From Lachnospiraceae bacterium (GTDB lineage Bacteria > Bacillota > Clostridia > Lachnospirales > Lachnospiraceae): 64,000 bases of DNA. A program made the translations under genes and the position numbers. Below are positions 44,161-52,937 of the stretch, piece after piece; the stretch's first letter is position 1, and each line of letters starts with the position of its first letter. The stretch lies in NCBI GenBank assembly GCA_017621815.1, contig JAGASK010000029.1:1-64000 (forward strand), in the 5' to 3' direction. The notes beneath the pieces were generated by a model. The model was not told where the DNA came from, ran no database searches, and saw only the letters and a list, made by a program, of their open reading frames with translations.

Positions 44161-44197
44161 ACAATAATAGAAAGCGCGTTTTGTAAATTCTATTGCC
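44161..44197 (+). repeat. Dispersed palindrome, degenerate copy after the Rpn remnant
   Basis: ACAATAATAGAAAGCGCG with a right arm TTCTATTGCC, the same orientation as the 43028 copy. It ends at the 3' end of the convergent LspA-like gene. Confidence 0.65.
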
Positions 44198-44819
44198 ATA
44201 AATTAAATTCATCCTGCCATTTTTCTTCTGGCGAAACAGTCATTCTCATAAACATATATGCGAATTTCAGTTCCCAGATATTTCGTCTGATAAGGTTTAT
44301 TCCCTTTACCTTTTCCCTGATATATTTATAATATGCTATCAGAAGCGGAATGAAGTAAATCAGTATTCCTCCGATGAAAGCGCCGATATATAAGTCGGGA
44401 AAATCAAAAACATGTCCCTTTATGCACAGATAATCCAGGGTGAAACTTCCCCGCATTCTGGTTATGAGTCTGTATAATGCAGCGGCAATTCCGGCATCCG
44501 CCGGATAAAGCCAATGGGGGCTTAACTTAAAAAAACGTCCCATTGCATCTAAATACCGGAATAGAAGAAATACAATCAATAGTGTGACTGCATGTTCAAG
44601 TAACAGCAGCCATCTGTTGTAACCGATTCCGAGCCTGCCGTGAATCCAGTTTCCGGTGCTGTTATAATCAGGGAAAACAGACAGGTATGAGTTAATCACT
44701 ATGGGATGCTGTGATAATTCATCATAATGAAAATAGACAATTCTTTCCAGCAGTCCGGCAAGTATAAGCAATATTAAGATGAAAATAAAATGGCTCTTTC
44801 CTTTTTTCAGTAGTTTCAT
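44190..44819 (-). CDS. Divergent signal peptidase II (LspA)-like membrane protein
   Basis: 209 aa with about four membrane segments. The segment SFTLDYLCIKG (Asp129) followed by FDFPDLYIG (Asp142) resembles the two catalytic aspartates of LspA (VVDF and NxAD). The canonical GN-x-x-DR box reads ALYRLITR, so Asn and Asp are missing. It is longer than LspA, with an extra C-terminal cytoplasmic tail. It may be a paralog with altered activity. No lipoprotein gene is adjacent. Confidence 0.6.
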   Translation of the reverse strand: MKLLKKGKSHFIFILILLILAGLLERIVYFHYDELSQHPIVINSYLSVFPDYNSTGNWIHGRLGIGYNRWLLLLEHAVTLLIVFLLFRYLDAMGRFFKLSPHWLYPADAGIAAALYRLITRMRGSFTLDYLCIKGHVFDFPDLYIGAFIGGILIYFIPLLIAYYKYIREKVKGINLIRRNIWELKFAYMFMRMTVSPEEKWQDEFNLWQ

Positions 44820-45098
44820 AAGTACCTCTGATTGTTAAACATAAACAGATTAAAATCCACCGAAGTGTGACAAGGTTTTTGATGCCTGCAGGCTTCCTTT
44901 CAGAATCAAATTTACTTTATTATAGCATATATAAAGATTTTGAGAAAAGCGGAAAGGGAAAGAAATTAAAGCATCTTCAAAAATGATGTTATTTATTGCA
45001 GCAGAGAGTATGTTCTGTTGCATGTTAAAAAGGTGTTAAAAAGGTACGTTAAAAAATGTGCAAAATCGCTTGCACCGGATAGTTATATGTGATAGAAT
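44820..45098. other. Intergenic region with the ACT-hom operon promoter
   Basis: About 280 bp. It contains the promoter at 45070; otherwise AT-rich, with near-repeats of the type GTTAAAAAGGT at 45020-45050. No gene. Confidence 0.5.
45070..45098 (+). promoter_or_regulatory. Promoter of the ACT-hom-pgm-lysC operon
   Basis: TTGCAC (45070-45075), 17 bp, TAGAAT (45093-45098). The expected start is near 45105, at the base of the long hairpin that follows. Confidence 0.65.
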
Positions 45099-45167
45099 AT
45101 CCCTCGGTGGCGCACAAATGTCTCCTAATCAAAGACTGATGCGGACATATGTACGTCATCGAGGGAT
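45099..45167 (+). ncRNA. Long stem-loop in the 5' leader of the threonine-branch operon
   Basis: Positions 99-112 pair with 154-167 (14 bp, two G-U). After a mismatch, 114-116 pair with 150-152 and 118-123 with 143-148, capped by a small ATCA/TGAT hairpin. It is one imperfect stem of about 69 nt at the predicted 5' end of the mRNA. No T-tract follows and I match it to no known riboswitch. It may be a cis-regulatory RNA, an mRNA-stabilising hairpin or an old inverted-repeat insertion. Confidence 0.5.
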
Positions 45168-45175
45168 TGGTGCTT

Positions 45176-45200
45176 GGCAATAGAAAGCATGCGCTGTGAG
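45176..45200 (+). repeat. Dispersed palindrome, left-half copy
   Basis: GGCAATAGAAAGCATGCGCTG; the right arm is absent. It lies between the long hairpin and the ribosome binding site of the ACT-domain gene, inside the predicted leader. Confidence 0.55.
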
Positions 45201-45220
45201 ACGGTGTTATGAGGTAGCTT

Positions 45221-45658
45221 ATGGGAAAGCGATATTATGTAGTAAAGGAACAGGCGGTGCCTGAAGTGCTTTTAAAAGTAGTGGAAGCCAAAAAGCTTCT
45301 CGATTCGGGGAAAGTACATACTGTCAATGAGGCTGCTGACCGGGTGGGAATCAGCCGCAGTTCCTTCTATAAATATAAAGAAGATATTTTTGAATTTCAT
45401 GAGCACTCCCAGGGAACGACTATAACCCTTACCTTTCAAATGGAGGATGAGCCGGGGCTTTTGTCCGATGTGCTTAAGATTATAGCGGAGTTTGGTGCGA
45501 ACATACTGACGATTCATCAGAGTATTCCCATTAACGGAGTTGCTTCCCTCAGCCTGAGCGTACAGGTACTCCCGACAACAGGCAATGTTTCCGAAATGCT
45601 GGAGGCAATGGAGAAGCAGAAGGGTGTCAGAAATGTAAAGATATTGGCTAAGGAATAG
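45221..45658 (+). CDS. ACT-domain regulatory protein (UPF0735/PheB-like)
   Basis: 145 aa. An N-terminal helix-turn-helix-like part (VHTVNEAADRVGISRSSFYKY, about residues 26-46) is followed by an amino-acid-binding ACT domain (about 70-145: TFQMEDEPGLLSDVLKIIAE). It is upstream of homoserine dehydrogenase, as in many Firmicutes, and is probably an allosteric or transcriptional regulator of the threonine branch. The precise role is not established. Confidence 0.85.
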   Translation: MGKRYYVVKEQAVPEVLLKVVEAKKLLDSGKVHTVNEAADRVGISRSSFYKYKEDIFEFHEHSQGTTITLTFQMEDEPGLLSDVLKIIAEFGANILTIHQSIPINGVASLSLSVQVLPTTGNVSEMLEAMEKQKGVRNVKILAKE

Positions 45659-45706
45659 AAAGAAGTTCTAAAACAAAAGGGAATAAAGAAAGCAGGAGGA
45701 GAAAAA

Positions 45707-46909
45707 ATGATTCAGGTAGCGGTTTTGGGATACGGCACAGTGGGAAGCGGTGTTGTGGAAGTAATTGAAAAGAATAAAGAGGAGATTAATAAAAAATCAG
45801 GGGAAGAACTGAATATTAAATATATTTTAGACCTTCGTGATTTCCCCGGAGACCCTTATGAGGATAAAGTAGTGCATGATGTCAATCAGATTCTGGATGA
45901 CCCGGAGGTAAAGATAATCTGTGAAACCATGGGAGGGCTTAAACCGGCATACGATTTTACAAAGCGTGCGCTGCTTTCAGGTAAGAGTGTATGTACCTCC
46001 AATAAGGAACTGGTGGCTGCACATGGACCGGAGCTGATTCAAATAGCCCATGAGAACAAGTGCAACTATTTATTTGAGGCAAGCGTAGGCGGCGGCATTC
46101 CCATTATCCGTCCTTTGAATTATTCATTGACTGCAGAAAAAATTGATGCTATTACCGGCATTTTAAACGGAACCACTAATTATATTTTATCCAAGATGGA
46201 AAAAGAAGGCGCCGGATTTGAGGAGGTTCTTAAGGAAGCACAGGAAAAGGGCTATGCGGAAAGAAATCCGGAAGCTGATGTGGAAGGCTATGATGCCTGC
46301 CGTAAAATAGCAATTCTTTCTTCCCTGATGTGCGGAAAAAATGTAAAGTATGAAGATATTTATACAGAAGGAATTACAAAGATTACGGCAACTGATTTTA
46401 TTTATGCTCATGCAATGGGAAAAACCATTAAGCTTCTTGCCCAGAGCAAAGAAGAGGACGGTAATTTCTATGCTATGGTAGCTCCTTTTATGATTAGCAG
46501 GGATCATCCGCTTTATATGGTTAATGATGTATTTAATGCTGTGTGCGTTCATGGAAATATGCTGGGAGATTCCATGTATTACGGAAGAGGAGCGGGCAAG
46601 CTTCCCACCGCAAGCGCGGTAGTTTCCGATGTGGTGGACTGTGCAAGACATATCGGAAAGGTAATTATGTGCTTCTGGGATGCGGAAGACGTAAAGCTTA
46701 CAGGTATTGACGAAGCCAGCAGGCGCTTTTTTGTAAGGGTGTCTGCAGAAAAAGAAAGGGAAGCCATTGCCGTATTTGAAAGCGTCAGGGTGGTAGAGGC
46801 AGATGTTTCCGGCGAGTTCGCATTTGTAACAGATGTAATGACAGAAAAAGAATTTAATAAAAAGGCTGAAGCAGTGGGAATTATCAGCCGTATCAGAATC
46901 GAGGGTTAA
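45707..46909 (+). CDS. hom: Homoserine dehydrogenase
   Basis: 400 aa. NAD(P)-binding GYGTVGSGV (residues 8-16), catalytic domain with EASVGGGIPIIRPL, GILNGTTNYILSKM and GYAERNPEADVEGYDACRK (catalytic region), and a C-terminal ACT-like domain (about 325-400). It reduces aspartate semialdehyde to homoserine for threonine and methionine. AGGAGGAG upstream. Confidence 0.95.
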   Translation: MIQVAVLGYGTVGSGVVEVIEKNKEEINKKSGEELNIKYILDLRDFPGDPYEDKVVHDVNQILDDPEVKIICETMGGLKPAYDFTKRALLSGKSVCTSNKELVAAHGPELIQIAHENKCNYLFEASVGGGIPIIRPLNYSLTAEKIDAITGILNGTTNYILSKMEKEGAGFEEVLKEAQEKGYAERNPEADVEGYDACRKIAILSSLMCGKNVKYEDIYTEGITKITATDFIYAHAMGKTIKLLAQSKEEDGNFYAMVAPFMISRDHPLYMVNDVFNAVCVHGNMLGDSMYYGRGAGKLPTASAVVSDVVDCARHIGKVIMCFWDAEDVKLTGIDEASRRFFVRVSAEKEREAIAVFESVRVVEADVSGEFAFVTDVMTEKEFNKKAEAVGIISRIRIEG

Positions 46910-46914
46910 TAACT

Positions 46915-48123
46915 ATGAGCAATAAGAAATTTGTGGTAGTGTTAGGCGATGGTATGGCTGATGAGCCTATTGAAGCCCTGGAAGGGAAGACACCGATTGA
47001 ATATGCGGATACACCGGCACTTGACAGATTAAGCAAGCTTTCCGAGATAGGACTTGTACATACGATTCCGGAAGGAATGAAGCCGGGTTCCGATACGGCA
47101 AATCTTTCCGTTCTGGGCTATGATCCCAAGCTCTATTATTCAGGACGCTCCCCTTTGGAAGCTCTGAGCATTGGGGTTCCCATGAAGGACACGGATATTG
47201 CCTTAAGGTGCAATATTGTTACGATTTCGGAAAATGACGTGCCCTTTGAAGAACAGATTATAATTGACCACAGTTCAGGGGAAATCAGCACAGAGGATTG
47301 TGCTGTGCTTTTGGAAGCGGTAAAGAAGGAATTGCAAAACGAAACCTATCAGTTTTATGTGGGAACCAGCTATCGCCATTGTCTTATCTGGAATCATGGG
47401 CAGGTGCTTGAACTTTCGCAGCCTCATGATGTATTGACACAGGTTATCGGACAGCACCTTCCGACAGATGAAAATCTGCTTTACATGATGAAGAGAAGCT
47501 ATGAAATTTTAAAGGACCATCCTCTTAATATTGAGAGGAAGAAAAAGGGCTTAAATCCTGCTAACTGCTGCTGGTTCTGGGGAGCAGGAACGAAACCGGC
47601 TCTCTCTTCTTTTGAGGAAAAGAACGGTGTGAAAGGCATGATGGTATCTGCAGTTGATTTACTGAAAGGAATTGCAGTAGGCGCCGGTATGGGAGTAGCT
47701 AAGGTGGAGGGCGCTAACGGCGGTCTGGATACCAATTATGAAGGAAAAACCCAGGCAGCCCTTGATGCATTGAAAAACGGTTATGATTTTGTATATATTC
47801 ATGTGGAGGCTCCTGATGAAATGGGACATCAGGGAAGTGTAGAGAAAAAGGTGAAAGCGATTGAATATCTTGATAAGAGGGTAATCGGACCTTTGACCAC
47901 AGCCCTTGATGCAGAAAAAGCCGATTACAGGCTTTTGGTTATGCCTGACCATCCCACACCTATCCGTGTCAGGACCCATACCTCTGACAGCGTGCCGTAT
48001 CTGATATATGACAGTATGAATTTACAGAATCATACTTGGAATTACAATGAAAAGGAAGCAAAGGAAAGCGGTAATTTTATTGCCAAAGGGCATACAATAA
48101 TAGATAAATTATTGGAAAAATAA
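46915..48123 (+). CDS. Cofactor-independent phosphoglycerate mutase-like protein (possible homoserine kinase)
   Basis: 402 aa, alkaline-phosphatase superfamily, apgM/BPG-independent mutase type: VVLGDGMADEPIE at the N-terminus, SDTANLSVLGYD, SGRSPLEA, and metal-binding HVEAPDEMGHQG and MPDHPTPI. It lies 5 bp after hom and is followed by aspartate kinase, and no thrB of the GHMP type is seen. Members of this family have been assigned as alternative homoserine kinases in some anaerobes; the context favours this over a glycolytic role. Inference, not proof. Confidence 0.8.
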   Translation: MSNKKFVVVLGDGMADEPIEALEGKTPIEYADTPALDRLSKLSEIGLVHTIPEGMKPGSDTANLSVLGYDPKLYYSGRSPLEALSIGVPMKDTDIALRCNIVTISENDVPFEEQIIIDHSSGEISTEDCAVLLEAVKKELQNETYQFYVGTSYRHCLIWNHGQVLELSQPHDVLTQVIGQHLPTDENLLYMMKRSYEILKDHPLNIERKKKGLNPANCCWFWGAGTKPALSSFEEKNGVKGMMVSAVDLLKGIAVGAGMGVAKVEGANGGLDTNYEGKTQAALDALKNGYDFVYIHVEAPDEMGHQGSVEKKVKAIEYLDKRVIGPLTTALDAEKADYRLLVMPDHPTPIRVRTHTSDSVPYLIYDSMNLQNHTWNYNEKEAKESGNFIAKGHTIIDKLLEK

Positions 48124-48183
48124 CTGCCGTAAGGGATGAAGATAATATTATTATTTTAATGAAACAGATATATGGAGGATGTT

Positions 48184-49503
48184 ATGAAAAAAGTAGTAAA
48201 GTTTGGCGGAAGTTCTCTGGCAAGCGCGGAACAGTTTAAGAAAGTGGCTGATATTATTCATGCGGATAAGGAAAGAAGGTATGTGGTGCCTTCTGCTCCG
48301 GGTAAAAGATTTTCCGGTGATACCAAGGTGACGGATATGCTTTATGGCTGCTATCATCTGGCAGAAGCAGGAAAGGATTTTAAGAAAGAACTTGCCGACA
48401 TTGCAGCTCGTTATCAGGAAATTATTGACGGACTTTCCCTTGACCTTTCCTTAAAGGATGAATTTAAAACTATCGAAAAGAATTTCAAGGAAAAAGCGGG
48501 AGAGAACTATGCTGCTTCCAGGGGAGAATATTTAAACGGAATTATTATGGCAGCATATCTTGGATATGAGTTTGTGGATTCTGCGGAAGTAATCCGTTTT
48601 AAGGACAGTGGTGAATTTGATTCCGAAGTAACAAATCAGATATTAAGTGAGCGTCTTGCGGGAATGGAGCGTGCTGTGGTTCCCGGATTTTACGGTGCCT
48701 ATGCAGACGGCAGGGTAAAGACCTTTTCAAGAGGCGGCTCAGATGTTACCGGTTCCATTGTAGCAAGAGCTGTAAAAGCTGATGTTTATGAGAACTGGAC
48801 GGATGTATCCGGATTTTTGATTGCAGATCCCAGAATTATTGAAAATCCTGAAGCAATAGAGACAATTACCTACAGGGAACTCAGGGAGCTTTCTTATATG
48901 GGAGCCAGTGTGCTTCATGAAGATGCTATCTTCCCCGTAAGGAGGGAAGGGATTCCGATTAATATCAAGAATACAAACAAGCCGGAGGATGAAGGTACGT
49001 GGATTGTGGAAAGCACCTGCCAGAAGTCTAAATATGTAATTACAGGTGTTGCGGGCAAAAAGGGATTCTGTTCCGTTAACATTGAAAAAGCCATGATGAA
49101 TTCTGAAATCGGATTTGGAAGAAAAGTATTGCAGGCATTTGAAGATTACGGAATTTCTTTTGAACACGTGCCGTCAGGAATCGATACCATGACAGTATTC
49201 GTTCATCAGGATGAATTTATAGACAAGGAACAGAAGGTGGTATCAGCAATTCACAGACTGGCGGACCCGGATTCCATTGATATTGAAGCAGACCTGGCTT
49301 TGATTGCAGTAGTGGGGCGGGGCATGAAGTCCACAAGAGGAACCGCAGGACGTATTTTTTCAGCCCTTGCCCATGCAAATGTCAATGTTAAGATGATTGA
49401 CCAGGGTTCCAGTGAGTTAAATATTATTATCGGTGTTGCCAATGCGGATTTTGAAGCTGCAATTAAAGCAGTTTATGATATCTTTGTACTGGCACAAATT
49501 TAA
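48184..49503 (+). CDS. lysC: Aspartate kinase
   Basis: 439 aa. KFGGSSLA at the N-terminus, the SRGGSDVTGS nucleotide site, DPRIIENPEAIETITYRELR and two C-terminal ACT domains (allosteric). It phosphorylates aspartate, the first step toward Lys/Thr/Met. GGAGG at 48174-48178 sets ATG 48184. Last gene of the ACT-hom-pgm-lysC operon. Confidence 0.94.
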   Translation: MKKVVKFGGSSLASAEQFKKVADIIHADKERRYVVPSAPGKRFSGDTKVTDMLYGCYHLAEAGKDFKKELADIAARYQEIIDGLSLDLSLKDEFKTIEKNFKEKAGENYAASRGEYLNGIIMAAYLGYEFVDSAEVIRFKDSGEFDSEVTNQILSERLAGMERAVVPGFYGAYADGRVKTFSRGGSDVTGSIVARAVKADVYENWTDVSGFLIADPRIIENPEAIETITYRELRELSYMGASVLHEDAIFPVRREGIPINIKNTNKPEDEGTWIVESTCQKSKYVITGVAGKKGFCSVNIEKAMMNSEIGFGRKVLQAFEDYGISFEHVPSGIDTMTVFVHQDEFIDKEQKVVSAIHRLADPDSIDIEADLALIAVVGRGMKSTRGTAGRIFSALAHANVNVKMIDQGSSELNIIIGVANADFEAAIKAVYDIFVLAQI

Positions 49504-49517
49504 AAAGCTTTTATCAG

Positions 49518-49567
49518 AGTAACAAACGGCAGTTTTGGAATTTTATCCGAAACTGCCGTTTGTTACT
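49518..49567. terminator. Bidirectional terminator after lysC
   Basis: An 18-bp perfect inverted repeat (49518-49535 with 49550-49567), loop of 14 nt, between convergent genes. Confidence 0.75.
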
Positions 49568-49609
49568 GTCAATAAAAGTTGGCAAAAAGCCTGCTTTTTG
49601 TTGATTAGC

Positions 49610-50470
49610 CTAATAAGTTGTAATCATTTCTTCAAATGCTATGTTTTCATCCCACATATAATCCAGATATTTCTTTGCCGTTTCAGCTCTCTGGGTGGTA
49701 ACAGGCACACCGTAAATCGGTACAAGAGGGGTATAAATATTGGTTCTTACTGCAAGAGGCGATTCGTCGACGAAAATTCCTACCGGTACCGGCTCTTCCA
49801 TGGTTTCGGGATATCTGTGGGCATTTGCTTCAGAAGCCATTTCCTCGGTAGTGGATGCCCTGTGGGATTCAGAGTCGGCTGTAACTGCAGGGTCATTTTC
49901 CTCTAATTCCTCGGCTCTTCGTACTTCCGCATAATCAAGGTAATAGACTCTGTTCTCTGCTTTATATCTGTCAAGCTCTTCAGGACTTAAAAGTTCTTCC
50001 AGGTTCATAAACATGCCGTTAAAAGAAAAACTGTAAAAAACCTGTCCGTCTGCGATTACTGCATCCAGTTCCTTCGTCTGCATCATGGCAGCCAGCTTTT
50101 GAAAGGTTGAATAATCCATTCCCGTCTGAGACTGATATGATAAAACTGTGGAGGTATCTATGAAGCATTCATAATTCTCGGTATCAAGCTCCGCATATTC
50201 GGAAAAAGAAGATTCCAGGGCATTTCCGTCAAGGGCATAAGCATTCAGCATGATACCGTAAAAAGAAGTATCCTTAGCAGTTACCATGTCGTGGATAAAA
50301 ACGGAAACTAAGGCAATAACAATAATGGTTACAATGGTATGTATCTTATAATAGTACCAGAAGTAATTCCATTTTTCCTTAAAACTCATGTCTTTAGCCT
50401 TCATGTGCTGTTGTTTGATTTCGTCGTTTACGCCTTTATACTCCTTCGGCTGCCATCCTTTTTTAAACAT
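49610..50470 (-). CDS. Single-pass membrane protein with an extracytoplasmic domain
   Basis: 286 aa. A cytoplasmic N-terminus of about 40 residues, rich in Lys and Glu, is followed by one membrane segment (about 45-65) and a 220-residue extracytoplasmic domain. Within it an acidic low-complexity stretch (about 190-225) separates two parts. The first part (KLAAMMQTKELDAVIADGQV) resembles a solute-binding fold. No catalytic motif. AAGGAA-type site upstream. I do not recognise a named family. Confidence 0.65.
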   Translation of the reverse strand: MFKKGWQPKEYKGVNDEIKQQHMKAKDMSFKEKWNYFWYYYKIHTIVTIIVIALVSVFIHDMVTAKDTSFYGIMLNAYALDGNALESSFSEYAELDTENYECFIDTSTVLSYQSQTGMDYSTFQKLAAMMQTKELDAVIADGQVFYSFSFNGMFMNLEELLSPEELDRYKAENRVYYLDYAEVRRAEELEENDPAVTADSESHRASTTEEMASEANAHRYPETMEEPVPVGIFVDESPLAVRTNIYTPLVPIYGVPVTTQRAETAKKYLDYMWDENIAFEEMITTY

Positions 50471-50746
50471 AATAAAAATTCCTTCTTTTGCACTTGCTTT
50501 CCTTCAAATAGTATATTAAAATACTCACTAACTCACAATAAGAGAAAATGAGCAGTCCATTGTTATCATAACTTTATTAAAAAAAACTGTCAACGAAATA
50601 GAATGGACTATCTATAAAATTTCAGTGAAAATTTTATAAACTAAAATCTAATTTAAAAACGGTGTATCTATATCTCTTGAAAGTTTAGAGAAAATATAAT
50701 ATCATAATATTATTATACATTTGTCAGAGAAAGGTACGGTATCAAT

Positions 50747-51241
50747 ATGAATGAAACATATGTAGAATGGCTTGTTAAAAAGAAAACCCCCGCATATTTG
50801 GCTTTCCTTAAGATATTAACAATTATGCTGGCGGTTTGTTTTATTGTAGTGGGATTTGTATTTCTTCCCGCACTTCTGATTGGAGTTATAATGGCTGTTG
50901 CAGCATATTTTGTTTATCTGAATTCAGATTTGGAATATGAATATCTGTATGTTGACAAGGAACTTACCATTGATAAGGTTATGGCTAAAAGCAGGAGAAA
51001 AAGAGTGGCAACCTTTGAACTGGATAAAATGGAGATTGTAGCACCGATTAAATCCTGGCACCTTGACAATTATAAGAACAGAAGCGACAAAGAGGTGGAT
51101 TACAGCTCAGGAGTGGAAAATCAGCCGGACCGTCGTTTTATTTTCTTCTATGACGGGCAGAAAAAGATTATTTTCGAACCTAATGCGGAAATGATAAAGG
51201 CCATGCAGATGGTAGCGCCCCGTAAGGTATTTAAAGATTAG
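50747..51241 (+). CDS. Membrane protein of DUF6106-like type
   Basis: 164 aa. Two adjacent hydrophobic segments (about residues 20-58), then a soluble domain with YLYVDKELTIDKVMAKSRRK and PDRRFIFFYDGQKKIIFEPN. It resembles a family found upstream of guaB in Lachnospiraceae that I recall as DUF6106. GAGAAAGG upstream. guaB starts 46 bp after. No function can be assigned. Confidence 0.7.
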   Translation: MNETYVEWLVKKKTPAYLAFLKILTIMLAVCFIVVGFVFLPALLIGVIMAVAAYFVYLNSDLEYEYLYVDKELTIDKVMAKSRRKRVATFELDKMEIVAPIKSWHLDNYKNRSDKEVDYSSGVENQPDRRFIFFYDGQKKIIFEPNAEMIKAMQMVAPRKVFKD

Positions 51242-51254
51242 GTTGTTATATTAA

Positions 51255-52742
<1,488 letters not shown>

Positions 52743-52743
52743 A

Positions 52744-52839
52744 ACCACATGAAGAAAGGCTAAGGCGCTGAAATACAGCGCCTAAGACTTTCTAAGTCAT
52801 GTGGAGGAGAATAGCGCCAGAGTGCTATTCTCCCTGGCG
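52744..52839 (+). repeat. Two-hairpin element, copy 2 (after guaB)
   Basis: Hairpin 1 has an outer CCACATGA/TCATGTGG, a middle AGAAAG/CTTTCT and an inner AGGCGCTG/CAGCGCCT. Hairpin 2 is GGAGAATAGC (52805-52814) with GCTATTCTCC (52823-52832), 8-nt loop. The layout equals that at 4690. In hairpin 2, A-T becomes G-C, G-C becomes A-T and G-U becomes G-C relative to copy 1, all pair-preserving. Loop bases CCAG can pair with CTGG just downstream (possible pseudoknot). Confidence 0.7.
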
Positions 52840-52937
52840 TATGAGCAGGCAGCAGGGAACGCCGTCCGGGATTTTCTAAATTATGTGGGGGACTAAGGGT
52901 AGTGTAGTAATATCAGGGATGGGGGAAGGAGATACAC

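Noticed and set aside
45099-45167. T-box or purine-type riboswitch
   Set aside because: No AGGGTGG T-box sequence, no terminator and none of the conserved purine-junction bases; it folds as one long imperfect stem.
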